64,000 nt of DNA from positions 434,001 through 498,000 of the forward strand of contig NZ_LXWK01000015.1 of NCBI RefSeq assembly GCF_001669775.1, read 5' to 3'. Below the pieces are notes generated by a model, which was given only the letters and a program-made list of their open reading frames with translations, was not told where the DNA came from and did not search any database. This DNA comes from Rheinheimera sp. SA_1. GTDB taxonomy: Bacteria > Pseudomonadota > Gammaproteobacteria > Enterobacterales > Alteromonadaceae. This document shows positions 55,398-64,000 of this stretch, one piece after another. The stretch's first letter is position 1. Each line of letters starts with the position of its first letter. Made by a program: the position numbers and the translations under genes.

Positions 55398-55795
55398 TGC
55401 AAAACAATATCCGCATTGTCATCGGCGCCACCAACTCGGCCATCTTTCCCATAAGACATTAAAGAGAATGTCTTGCCGTCGATGCCAGGCACTGTATAAA
55501 CATAAGGATTACCCCATGGGTCCAACGGAATGTCCTTTGGCAAATAAGGACCATCCCAGTTTTTCTTACTGCTTTTGATCAATTCGTCGAGATTTTCCGG
55601 ATGTTGGCCTAAATCAAGACGATAGGTATCCAGTGCAGTTTCGATTAATTTTAACTGAGTCTCAGCCGTCTTAATCTTTGACGAATCAACTTTTGAAAAC
55701 ATTTTTGGTGCTACCAGGGAAGCAAGTAACCCAAGGATAACCAGGACTATTAACAGCTCAATCAAGGTAAAACCTTTCATTTTACTTACTTTCAT
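55394..55795 (-). CDS. gspG: Major pseudopilin GspG
   Basis: A 133-residue main pseudopilus subunit. The prepilin leader is MKVSKMKG with cleavage before FTLIELLIVLVILG. The C-terminal part has DPWGNPYVYTVPG and FSLMSYGKDGRVGGADD, the calcium-binding GspG signature. First gene of the secretion cluster. No prepilin peptidase (GspO) gene is present nearby, so it must share one encoded elsewhere. Confidence 0.93.
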   Translation of the reverse strand: MKVSKMKGFTLIELLIVLVILGLLASLVAPKMFSKVDSSKIKTAETQLKLIETALDTYRLDLGQHPENLDELIKSSKKNWDGPYLPKDIPLDPWGNPYVYTVPGIDGKTFSLMSYGKDGRVGGADDNADIVLQ

Positions 55796-55832
55796 TCATA
55801 ACCTCATTCTGCAGGATTCAAGCTAAAATTCA

Positions 55833-56672
55833 CTAAATATCGTAACCAATTTTACGCAGTAAATACACCTTTAACGCGACCAGCATCTGGCTATAAGGCG
55901 CTGCTTTCAATAACGCCAGCAATCCTGGCCGCTGAGTGTATAACAACTGATAAAACCTTTGACTAGCTTTTTGAGATTCGTTCATCAAATGCTGATGTTT
56001 ATTAAATAAGTACTCATAACCCTGCCTACGACGCATATGATTAGAGATCCTTTCTGAACCATGGTCCTGATGAACAATATAACTTGTTTGATGGCAGCGC
56101 TGACCAGACCCGAAACGTTCCACCAGCCGGATCCAAGTGTCATAATCCTGACAAGACGGCAGATTAATGTCGAAGCCGCCAATGTCTCGCAAATAATATG
56201 TTTTCGTAAGAATTTGATTTCCAACAACATTAGCAAATAACAAAGCGTTCAAGTCAATCTCACGCGCACCTTTGTTGCTGGTAAGGATTTGACCGCTGGC
56301 AGTTTTGATGATGTATCCGGAGCTCACAAACGACCGGGTTGGATTATTTTGGAACAGTTCGAGTAACGACTCAATTCGCTCTGGTGTAAATTCATCATCG
56401 TCGTCCAGACCTGCCAAAAACTCGCCACTGGCTATCGCTATGGCGCGATTACGCGCCGCACAAGCACCTACGGGTTCGTTTTGTAAAATGACACTAATTC
56501 TCGGGTCTAATTGAGAAAGCTGCATCACTTGCTGTTGGATAACGGCATCTGAACCATCGTCGACGACGATTATCTCCAGGTTCTTATGCGTCTGTGCCAG
56601 ACAACTGAGCACCGCACGTTTGAGTAAATCGTATCTGTTACGGGTTGGAATATAGACTGTCACTAACGGCAT
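55833..56672 (-). CDS. Family 2 glycosyltransferase
   Basis: A 279-residue GT-A type transferase: VTVYIPTRNRYDLL at the start, VVDDGSD (first Asp pair), GACAARNRAI and the metal-binding LDDDDEF. It has no membrane segments, so it acts at the cytoplasmic face. The sugar specificity is unknown. It ends 37 nt before the gspG start, so glycan and secretion genes may share a transcript. Confidence 0.88.
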   Translation of the reverse strand: MPLVTVYIPTRNRYDLLKRAVLSCLAQTHKNLEIIVVDDGSDAVIQQQVMQLSQLDPRISVILQNEPVGACAARNRAIAIASGEFLAGLDDDDEFTPERIESLLELFQNNPTRSFVSSGYIIKTASGQILTSNKGAREIDLNALLFANVVGNQILTKTYYLRDIGGFDINLPSCQDYDTWIRLVERFGSGQRCHQTSYIVHQDHGSERISNHMRRRQGYEYLFNKHQHLMNESQKASQRFYQLLYTQRPGLLALLKAAPYSQMLVALKVYLLRKIGYDI

Positions 56673-56894
56673 CTTGAAACCTGACTTCCAGATCCAGTAT
56701 ACGACCGTGCCACGATTAAATGTTTCACTAGCAATTACTCTGGAAGTTATTAAAAAATTACTTTCGCAAGGGGGCGCTATTCTACTGCCATCTCGAGATT
56801 CTGCAACCGAAGTAGCAATATCAAACCTTGCTCGCCAGCCTGTGAACCTACACAGACACTTAAGTCCCGAAAAATTACGTTATACCACATCACT

Positions 56895-57911
56895 TCAGCA
56901 ACTGTCCTTACCTGCTCGATAATGATGTGCCAAATACAACAACGGTGAATATGCCAATATCAGGGCAATTGCACCATCTAAGTCATAAAAAACTACCAAC
57001 CAGCTCCAAGGTGCCAGCCAGCACAGGTTAATGAGGCAAACCCCGTAACTGACAGGCCAGTGTTTCCCAAAACGCAATGCAGCATGTTGATATGCATGAG
57101 AACGATGGGCTTGATAAAATTTCATTCCCCGCATTGAACGTGCGACTAAGGTGTAGGTAGCATCAACGATAAAAACACCCAGCATAATGAGCCAGGCCCA
57201 CAACAAGTCAGCAGATACATTCGCCGATAACAGAACCAGCGCCGCAATACTCAAGCCGACAAAACCGCTACCAGCATCCCCCATAAATATTTTTGCTGGC
57301 GGATGATTCCAGATAAGAAAACCGGTGACACAACTCGCTAAACCCAGATGTAGCAGCAGCAAGTAATCATGACGATTTCCAAAATAAACCAGCAATACCA
57401 TAACGATACAAACAGACACGGCTTCAATTGCTGCAATACCGTCAATACCATCCATAAAATTGTAAAGATTAAGCACCCAAACGACACCAAGTACTGCCAG
57501 AATATAGGCGAGTTGGCCAAAATCAATTTGATAGCCAAACATCACCAACTCTGGCAATGGCCCTGCCACAAAAACCACTATTGATGCAGCTGTAAAATGT
57601 ACCATCAAGCGCAATGATGCCTTCACATGACCGTGATCATCAAGAAAACCGATAAACGCGACCAGTATACCACTCAGGACTAATCCCAAAGCCATCGGCC
57701 ATGACATGAAATTTAAGCCAGCAATGACTGATGTAAACGCCAAATAACAAATAACGACTGCAAGTCCACCACCGCGCGGAGTCGGTATCTTGTGAGAACT
57801 ACGTTGATTTGGAACGTCAAGGACATTCCGCTTCACGGCGTAAGCACGCAGGATTGCGGTTAGCAACCAGCTTAGAAATATCAGGAGCACATATACCCAT
57901 GGCTTTAACAT
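56895..57911 (-). CDS. WecA/WbpL-type undecaprenyl-phosphate sugar-1-phosphate transferase
   Basis: Starts a surface glycan by moving a sugar-1-phosphate onto the lipid carrier. A 338-residue membrane protein with about ten helices. Signatures: PTPRGGGLA, the Asp pair in GFLDDHG, NLYNFMDGIDGIA, and FMGDAGSGFVG with a later His-rich loop HRSHAYQHA. It overlaps the epimerase gene by 7 nt. Confidence 0.9.
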   Translation of the reverse strand: MLKPWVYVLLIFLSWLLTAILRAYAVKRNVLDVPNQRSSHKIPTPRGGGLAVVICYLAFTSVIAGLNFMSWPMALGLVLSGILVAFIGFLDDHGHVKASLRLMVHFTAASIVVFVAGPLPELVMFGYQIDFGQLAYILAVLGVVWVLNLYNFMDGIDGIAAIEAVSVCIVMVLLVYFGNRHDYLLLLHLGLASCVTGFLIWNHPPAKIFMGDAGSGFVGLSIAALVLLSANVSADLLWAWLIMLGVFIVDATYTLVARSMRGMKFYQAHRSHAYQHAALRFGKHWPVSYGVCLINLCWLAPWSWLVVFYDLDGAIALILAYSPLLYLAHHYRAGKDSC

Positions 57912-58873
57912 CGGCGTTTTCCTTCGGCTAAAAATGCCGCAACTGTTTGGGTAATACCAAGCTTCACCGATACAGGAGGCCGCCAGTCAAGAGTTTTCAA
58001 AGTGTCCGTCATGTCAACTTGTAGCGAACCGCATAGTCGGTCAATAACCGCCGATTTTCCGGTTATATTGCCTATAAACTTCAGCAAACTGACTGGTACC
58101 GGCACTAACCAAGCGCGTTTTTCAAGTGCTTCTGCAATCAACTGCATTAACTCCGGAGTCGACAAATCATGGTTATCACTCACCATAAAGGTGCGATTGG
58201 CGGCTGCTGGGTGATTTATGCAACACAGGATTAAATCAACCAAATTAGGCAATGCAACCAAACTACGCTTATTGTCAACAGAGCCTAGCGGTAACGGCAG
58301 TTGCCGTGACATTAACGCGATAAGTTGACGGAAATTTGCCTTAACACCAGGACCGTAGACCAACGGCGGACGAATAATGACAACTTCCATACCGGTCTGG
58401 CTGGAAATCTCCATAAGCCCCTGCTCAGCTTCAAATTTTGAAATACCGTAAGGATCACTCGGCATTGGTGATTGTTTGGCATCAAATGCCTGTTGATTGG
58501 CCTTGGCGTCACCCATCACTTTAAGCGAACTTAAAAAAATAAAGCGTTTTACGCCAGCCACTGCGGCTTGACGTGCCAAAGTCAGTGTTGTTTCTGTATT
58601 CATTTGGCGAAATGCCGCCAATGGATCTGCTGCTTTATCATTCATCATATGAACACGTGCCGCCGTATGGATCACCACATCAATCCCCGACATCGCCACG
58701 CTACAATCGCTTTCATGACTAAGTTCGACCACAAAATGTGATTGTTCGGCTAATGCCCTGCGACCAATGGTAACTAATTCATATTGCTCTGAAGCGCACA
58801 GATGCTGGCGCAACGCAGACCCAACAAAGCCATGGCTACCGGTTAACAAGATCCGGACTACATTATTCTGCAA
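57905..58873 (-). CDS. NAD-dependent sugar epimerase/dehydratase (WbpV-like SDR)
   Basis: An extended short-chain dehydrogenase: dinucleotide loop LLTGSHGFVGSAL, VIHTAARVHMM, catalytic-type SSLKVMG and Tyr-x3-Lys in DPYGISKFEAE, and RPPLVYGPG. Such proteins next to a WbpL-like enzyme often reduce the 4-keto intermediate to a quinovosamine or related sugar. I use TTG 58873, with GGAG 7 nt upstream; the first ATG (58939) lies deep in the previous gene. Confidence 0.78.
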   Translation of the reverse strand: MQNNVVRILLTGSHGFVGSALRQHLCASEQYELVTIGRRALAEQSHFVVELSHESDCSVAMSGIDVVIHTAARVHMMNDKAADPLAAFRQMNTETTLTLARQAAVAGVKRFIFLSSLKVMGDAKANQQAFDAKQSPMPSDPYGISKFEAEQGLMEISSQTGMEVVIIRPPLVYGPGVKANFRQLIALMSRQLPLPLGSVDNKRSLVALPNLVDLILCCINHPAAANRTFMVSDNHDLSTPELMQLIAEALEKRAWLVPVPVSLLKFIGNITGKSAVIDRLCGSLQVDMTDTLKTLDWRPPVSVKLGITQTVAAFLAEGKRRC

Positions 58874-59999
58874 CTTTTGACTCCGTAAGTAACTGGCTAT
58901 AAAGCTCCATGTAAATATGACCAATTTGATTTTGACCATATCGGCTCTCTGCCAACTGTCGTCCAGCCAAACCGAACTGTCGCCTCATGGTATCATCTGC
59001 CACCAATGTCACGATTGCTTCTGCCAAAGCATCGGCATTTTTTACCGGTACCAACAGCCCGGTTTGTCCAGCGACAATCACATGCCGGCAACCTGGCACA
59101 TCAGAAGTAATGACCGCTCTTCCACATGCAGCAGCCTCAATTAACACTTTAGGTAAACCTTCCCTGTAAGAAGGTAAGACAATGATATGGCTAGACTTAA
59201 ATAAGTTAGCTATGTCATGGCAATACCCTAATACCTGTACTTTACCTGTGGATTTGATATCCATAAGCTCATTCTCAGATAAAGATGCAGGATTGTCATG
59301 GTCTGTGTCACCGGCAAGGATAAAATCCACGTGGTCAAGGTGCGCCAATTTTGCGGCGGCCGATAGAAATTCAACGACCCCTTTGTCTTTTAATAAACGC
59401 GCGGCAAACACAACTCTAATGCGCCCATGCGGCTCAGGTAAAACGTCAAACTTCTCAAGATCAACACCGGCCCCATGGACCACAACTGTTTTATCAGGCT
59501 GAACAATGCCGCTTTGGCAAAAATTATGACAATCAGCTTCATTTTCAAATAAAACCCGAATATTGGGATGACCAAAAACATAACGATACATACCCGAAAC
59601 GAGTCTTTTCAAACCAGAAGTTTTGCCTTGTTGATTGATAAAAACATAACCAAGCCCAGTGACTGCTGACAATACGGCTCGTACACCAGTAACACGAGCA
59701 GCAATTCCGCCATAAATCACTGGTTTAATTGTGATTAAATGGACGAGCTCTGGCTTCAGTATACGAAAAAGTCTACACAGCGCCCACAAACTAGTAAGTT
59801 CCTGATACAGGTTTCGACCACTACGATTCAAAGGAATTAGGTGATGTATCAGTCCAACAGCTTTGATTTGGTCAATTTCGGGTCCATCCATTGTGGCGAC
59901 ATGTACTTGATATCCAGCAGTCTGAGCGGTCAGTGCAATGTTCAGCCAATGAGATATGAAAAATTTTGGTATGTTAACGACAATCAGAACTTTTTTCAT
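58863..59999 (-). CDS. Family 4 glycosyltransferase
   Basis: A 378-residue GT-B enzyme. The N-terminal domain has VVNIPKFFISHWLNIAL. The C-terminal domain begins near VVFAARLLKDKGV and has the E-x7-E motif in YREGLPKVLIEAAACG. The next gene upstream ends at its start codon. The donor and acceptor are not determinable by eye. Confidence 0.88.
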   Translation of the reverse strand: MKKVLIVVNIPKFFISHWLNIALTAQTAGYQVHVATMDGPEIDQIKAVGLIHHLIPLNRSGRNLYQELTSLWALCRLFRILKPELVHLITIKPVIYGGIAARVTGVRAVLSAVTGLGYVFINQQGKTSGLKRLVSGMYRYVFGHPNIRVLFENEADCHNFCQSGIVQPDKTVVVHGAGVDLEKFDVLPEPHGRIRVVFAARLLKDKGVVEFLSAAAKLAHLDHVDFILAGDTDHDNPASLSENELMDIKSTGKVQVLGYCHDIANLFKSSHIIVLPSYREGLPKVLIEAAACGRAVITSDVPGCRHVIVAGQTGLLVPVKNADALAEAIVTLVADDTMRRQFGLAGRQLAESRYGQNQIGHIYMELYSQLLTESKVAE

Positions 60000-61154
60000 T
60001 CAATGACTCAATAAATCGCAATAGATAGTTTTGTAGTGCTGACTCACGTTTTCAATAGAGTACAACTGCTCAACGCGCTTACGCCCAAGCGAACCTTTCT
60101 GTGCTAGTTCATCAGGCGATTGTTGCGACATCTCAACGATGGCATTCGCGAGTGCGTTGACGTCACACGCCTCAACAAAAACTGTGTCTGGGCCACCTAA
60201 CGCTTTAGAATCGCCGACATTAGTCGCAACACATGGTAAACCAGCTAACATTGCCTCCCCTAACGCTACCGGAAAAGCTTCGCTTCGCGACGGCATGCAA
60301 AAAAGATCAAATTCTGGCAGCAAGTATGGGACGTCATCACGTTCGCCAAGTAACACCATTTGCTCTACAACACCACAACTTGCAATCAATTCCATCAATT
60401 CCACATTGTGCTTATCACAACCTCGTCCAGCCAGAACAAATTTAACGTGTGGAACTTTTTGTGACACCAATTTGATGGTTTGAACCAGAATATCCTGCCC
60501 CTTATCGGGATGAAACCTACCAACACATCCCACAACAAACATCGACATGGTTATCCCATGAGCTGAAAGGATTGGCTTCGGTTGTGAGATTGTTTTCTGT
60601 AAAGTTGCCGCTGAAAACCCATTTGGGATTATCACCATCTTATGGTCGACATAACCGTACTCAATATGATTTTGCCTCGCCGCTTCAGCAACACATACAA
60701 TTTTAGCTGGCAACCAAGCAGACAATCTGGCACAACACTGCATCACCAGCTTTGTCAACGGTCGGCCAATCGGCAATTTACTGCAATGAATCCCCCAGAC
60801 AATATGGCGGATCCCACAATAATAAGCAGCTAACCCGCCAAGTAAATCGGCATGATACATCCAAGTTTGCACCAAATCAGGTTTAAACTGTCGGAGTAAT
60901 CGGCTTAAGTTCCAAAACGCGGCAGGGAAAGCCAACTTCCCTTTCATGTCTAAAGCATAAACAGAAAAACCCTGTGCTATTAACTGTTCACCAATTTTGC
61001 CGATTCCTGTTAGCGAAATAACCAAAATTGAATTTCTTTCATCAATTTGTTGTTCAAGCAAGCGCTTCAACATAAATTCCGCTCCGCCAACATCAAGGTC
61101 AGTAATGATGTGGCATATTTTATGAGCACTACTACAAATTTCGTTCTTTGTCAT
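60000..61154 (-). CDS. Family 4 glycosyltransferase
   Basis: A 384-residue GT-B enzyme: GGAEFMLKRLLE glycine-rich N terminus, CVGRFHPDKGQD opening the C-terminal domain, and SRSEAFPVALGEAMLAGLP with the E-x7-E donor motif. It abuts the next glycosyltransferase without a gap and lies 41 nt after the asnB stop. Confidence 0.88.
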   Translation of the reverse strand: MTKNEICSSAHKICHIITDLDVGGAEFMLKRLLEQQIDERNSILVISLTGIGKIGEQLIAQGFSVYALDMKGKLAFPAAFWNLSRLLRQFKPDLVQTWMYHADLLGGLAAYYCGIRHIVWGIHCSKLPIGRPLTKLVMQCCARLSAWLPAKIVCVAEAARQNHIEYGYVDHKMVIIPNGFSAATLQKTISQPKPILSAHGITMSMFVVGCVGRFHPDKGQDILVQTIKLVSQKVPHVKFVLAGRGCDKHNVELMELIASCGVVEQMVLLGERDDVPYLLPEFDLFCMPSRSEAFPVALGEAMLAGLPCVATNVGDSKALGGPDTVFVEACDVNALANAIVEMSQQSPDELAQKGSLGRKRVEQLYSIENVSQHYKTIYCDLLSH

Positions 61155-61195
61155 TTCGCAAGTCCTAACGAGCTCTTGGAACCATTTAACAATCT

Positions 61196-63136
61196 CTAGT
61201 TCTTGTGATGATTTTGGTCACTAAGCCAGTGTTGAAAAATAAGAACATTCCAAAGCTGAAAATGCCAATCAGCAACGCCACTCTGATGTTGCATCCACAT
61301 TTGTCGGACGATTTTAGGATCAAGATATTTTTGGTTGTAAATCAGCTCTGGATCCAACAACGATTCAGCCCACTCTTTTAACGGGCCTCTGAGCCAGGCA
61401 GCAAGCGGTACCCCGAATCCTTTTTTTGGACGTTCAATAAGTTTTTTAGGTACGTACTTATCCAGGATCTGCCGGAGACACCATTTATTTTGACCTGCGT
61501 TAACTTTCAGATGCTGCGGCATTTGTTGCGCAAATTCAACGATTCGATAATCCAGCAACGGGATCCGGCTTTCAAGTGAAACAGCCATTGAGGCGCGATC
61601 TACTTTGGCCAAAATATCGTCAGGAAGATAAGTCAAACCATCAACCAACATTAACGATTCTAATTTGGGTGGTAGAAATTTGCAGTCCGTAAACACCGTA
61701 CTCACTGGATTACTGAATATAACTAACTGGTGCGCCAGTGTTGTGTGCGAAAGCATCGACTGGTAATAGCTTATAAAGTCATCAGCGTTACTGACGTTGG
61801 CCATTTTCGCAAGTCGATGTCCAGCATTGCGGCCTTCAGGTTGAATACGAAATAAATGACTGATCTGATTACATACAAAGGGTGATACGAATCTTGCTAG
61901 GGGCATCAACTTGCGGGTAACAGGATGACTTTCCTGCAATCGTCTCCAGGTATCAGCACAATGTTGATATCTGGAGTATCCAGAAAACAGCTCATCGCCG
62001 GCATCACCGGAAAGCGCGACGGCAACTTTACTTTTCGCCAACATCGACACTAAAAAAGTAGGGATCTGTGACGAGTCCGCAAATGGTTCGTCATAGATAG
62101 ATGCCAATTTGGGAACGACATTTAAGGTATCCTGATCACTTAAATATAGTTCTGTATGATCAGTACCAAGGTGAGACGCAACTTTACTGGCAAAATGCGC
62201 TTCATCAAACTCGCGCTGGTCAAATCCAATGGTAAAGGTTTTCACTGGTGACGAAGATAGAGACTGCATTAATGAAACTATCAACGAAGAATCCACACCA
62301 CCCGACAAGAAAGCGCCAACGGGCACATCGGACATCAGCTGTGCCTGAACAGAACCTTTGATCATCTGATGCAGTTGTTCAATTATTTCTTGATCCGAAT
62401 AATGTGCTGACAGCTTAAGCTCTCTAGCGTGAATTTGCTGCAAACTCCAGTAGGTTCTCACCTCAACATCGCCGGGATGTTCCAAACTCACTTTCAACAT
62501 ACACCCCTGCTGCAATTTACTCACAGATTTGTAGATTGAGTAAGGCGCTGGTACATAGCTGTACTGCATATACAACGCCAGCGCATCGCGGTTAATTTCG
62601 GCGTCAAACGCTGGATGACATCGCAGTGCTTTTAACTCTGAGCCGAATAAAAAAACGCCCTGACACCAGCCATAATAAAGGGGTTTTTCTCCCATCCGAT
62701 CACGAACCAGTACGAGTTCTTTTTGCTGTAAATCCCATACCGCGATACTAAACATTCCGACTAGTTTTTCGACTGTTTGCTCAATGCCCCAATGGTCAAA
62801 AGCAGCCAGAATAGTTTCCGTATCAGAATGGCCGCGCCAGACGGCAAAAGAGCATTTTTCCGCCAGTTCATCACGGATCGCCAAGTGATTGTAGATTTCG
62901 CCGTTGAACGCAATCACATAACGTTTGGATAAAGAAGCCATAGGCTGATGGCCTGCAGGCGATAAATCAACAATCGCTAAACGTCGATGAGAGAGTCCAA
63001 TACCATCTGCAGGATGGTACCACTGCCCTTGGTCATCAGGTCCTCGATGGGAGATGGAATTTCCCATTTTTATCAACCAATTATTGGCAATTTCTGCATC
63101 TTGCATTTTGCTCAGAAAACCTGCGAATCCACACAT
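61196..63136 (-). CDS. asnB: Asparagine synthase (glutamine-hydrolysing) family
   Basis: A 646-residue enzyme from ATG 63136 (MCGFAGFL), chosen because Cys2 must be the N-terminal nucleophile; the frame is open to 63169. The glutaminase domain has SHRGPDDQG and FNGEIYNH, and the synthetase domain has FLSGGVDSSL and LSGDAGDELFSGY. In capsule and O-antigen loci such enzymes are common and may amidate a uronic acid instead of making free asparagine. Its complete catalytic Cys contrasts with the related gene at 41143. Confidence 0.9.
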   Translation of the reverse strand: MCGFAGFLSKMQDAEIANNWLIKMGNSISHRGPDDQGQWYHPADGIGLSHRRLAIVDLSPAGHQPMASLSKRYVIAFNGEIYNHLAIRDELAEKCSFAVWRGHSDTETILAAFDHWGIEQTVEKLVGMFSIAVWDLQQKELVLVRDRMGEKPLYYGWCQGVFLFGSELKALRCHPAFDAEINRDALALYMQYSYVPAPYSIYKSVSKLQQGCMLKVSLEHPGDVEVRTYWSLQQIHARELKLSAHYSDQEIIEQLHQMIKGSVQAQLMSDVPVGAFLSGGVDSSLIVSLMQSLSSSPVKTFTIGFDQREFDEAHFASKVASHLGTDHTELYLSDQDTLNVVPKLASIYDEPFADSSQIPTFLVSMLAKSKVAVALSGDAGDELFSGYSRYQHCADTWRRLQESHPVTRKLMPLARFVSPFVCNQISHLFRIQPEGRNAGHRLAKMANVSNADDFISYYQSMLSHTTLAHQLVIFSNPVSTVFTDCKFLPPKLESLMLVDGLTYLPDDILAKVDRASMAVSLESRIPLLDYRIVEFAQQMPQHLKVNAGQNKWCLRQILDKYVPKKLIERPKKGFGVPLAAWLRGPLKEWAESLLDPELIYNQKYLDPKIVRQMWMQHQSGVADWHFQLWNVLIFQHWLSDQNHHKN

Positions 63137-63232
63137 AAAAAATTCAACTCCACAGTATTCCCACTGCACTTTTGTATTAAAGTATTATCCAGAAAAGCAA
63201 AGGATCTTCAGGAAAACCGAGCATCCAGCTGT

Positions 63233-64000
63233 TTACTGTAGGCTTTGAAAAATCTCTTCCCAGACTAGCACCACTGTTTCCAAATTGTATTTACCATGGA
63301 CAGCCTCCTCTGCAACGACACCTAATTGGATCCGAGTATCGTCATTAGCCATCAGTTCACGTAACACTTCAGTGAGTGTTGATTGTTCATTTAGAGGTAC
63401 TAACCTAGCAATTAATCCGCGTTCAGTGATCTCGGCAGGTCCGCTTGGACAATCGTAAACAATTGCTGGAACCGCCAGACCCAAGGCTTCCAGCAGGGCA
63501 TTTGGAAAGCCTTCAAAACACGATGTCATCATAAAAATATCGGCGTCTACAAGTTTATTCCATGGTTCCTTAGTATCTCCACAGAGCTTGATTTGCGACT
63601 GACATGAAGACTGACGGATTAAATCTTCTAGATTTTGTCGACATGGGCCATCACCGTAGATGTTTAACTGCCAATCCGGAAATAATTCAGCTACAGCAGC
63701 AAATGCATTAATCACGTGTTCTGTCTGTTTACTTGCGGTCAGTCGCCCTAGGCTGACAACCGTCTTGCCGATTGATAATGCGGATTTCCGATACTCTGAG
63801 CGTGAGAACGGTAGCGGATTTGCGACAACTCTGATTTGGCTAATGTTATTGAATAACTTTGGCACTTTTTTGGCGACAGCATCGGTTTGTACTGTGAGCA
63901 CATCTGCGTACTGATACAAATACTTACAGAGCTTTTTCCACAATAACGGCTGTGGAAAAAACTCTGGGTCGGTCCGTTCACTGACAATGACGGGTACTCG
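63233..64000 (-). CDS. Family 4 glycosyltransferase (5' end outside window)
   Basis: The frame stays open to the window end, reading VIVSERTDP and then LLWKKLC, so the TTG at 63943 is not the true start. The visible 255 residues hold the GT-B C-terminal domain: VVSLGRLTASKQTEH, IYGDGPCRQNLE and SCFEGFPNALLEALG with the E-x7-E motif. It continues the minus-strand glycan cluster; a 96-nt gap separates it from asnB. Confidence 0.87.
   Translation of the reverse strand, partial: RVPVIVSERTDPEFFPQPLLWKKLCKYLYQYADVLTVQTDAVAKKVPKLFNNISQIRVVANPLPFSRSEYRKSALSIGKTVVSLGRLTASKQTEHVINAFAAVAELFPDWQLNIYGDGPCRQNLEDLIRQSSCQSQIKLCGDTKEPWNKLVDADIFMMTSCFEGFPNALLEALGLAVPAIVYDCPSGPAEITERGLIARLVPLNEQSTLTEVLRELMANDDTRIQLGVVAEEAVHGKYNLETVVLVWEEIFQSLQ

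Noticed and set aside
45846-55795. Secretion cluster read as an MSHA or type IV pilus locus
   Set aside because: Gene order G-E-F-H-I-J-K-L-M-D, a GspG-type calcium-loop major pseudopilin and a 699-residue GspD fit type II secretion better; no MshM/MshN-like genes or PilT are present. The lipidated secretin is the one MshL-like trait.
56674-56922. 82-codon plus-strand frame between the GT2 and WecA-like genes
   Set aside because: Against the direction of the whole locus, overlaps the WecA-like gene and has no recognisable features; the 222-nt gap more likely holds a promoter, though I could not pick a convincing one.

Overview
The window is a chromosomal segment of a Gram-negative gammaproteobacterium. 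I infer something near Rheinheimera/Alishewanella in the Alteromonadales/Chromatiales area. The grounds are a trp operon with separate trpG and trpD and a fused trpCF, an rsxABCDGE-nth cluster, a CsrD-type degenerate GGDEF/EAL protein, a periplasmic cyclophilin, and an LPS/capsule locus. No database search was possible, so the genus is a guess.

Layout. 1-6540 (+): trpE (5' end outside the window), trpG, trpD, trpCF, trpB and trpA, mostly with overlapping ends. 6783-15103: an orphan HlyD-type adaptor, a 68-nt perfect palindrome, an M14 peptidase with an overlapping solute-binding protein, an outer-membrane barrel protein, uvrB and a MATE exporter. 15672-16011: three identical tRNA-Asn genes behind one promoter. 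16251-18173: csrD. 18357-24913: the Rsx electron-transport complex and nth.

24914-28545 is an AT-rich accessory island. It carries a GHKL ATPase with a PD-(D/E)XK-like tail, then DarT and DarG, in one tight operon. The island sits inside nth. The intact nth has an unusual 3' half, and a broken copy of a standard nth 3' end lies beyond the island, directly before gloA. Next come a GGDEF/EAL protein, a paired REP-like hairpin, an aspartoacylase-like protein, bfd, a DUF2750 protein, an ERIC-like repeat, a cyclophilin, two small membrane proteins and tdk.

36794-64000 is about 27 kb read entirely from the minus strand and devoted to the cell surface. It has three parts. The first is polysaccharide genes (WbpM-type dehydratase, pyruvyltransferase-like, nitroreductase-like, asparagine-synthetase-like, Wzx-like flippase). 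The second is an abundant-looking secreted surface protein with its own strong promoter, preceded by an 11-gene type II secretion cluster (G-E-F-H-I-J-K-L-M-C-like-D). The third is glycan genes (GT2, WecA/WbpL-like initiator, epimerase, three GT4 enzymes, asnB). The simplest reading is a coat locus: the glycan genes build an O-antigen or capsule, and the secretion system exports an S-layer-like protein that may anchor to it.

The two most interesting items are the ATPase-DarT-DarG operon with its hybrid nth, and the type II secretion cluster beside the S-layer-like gene.
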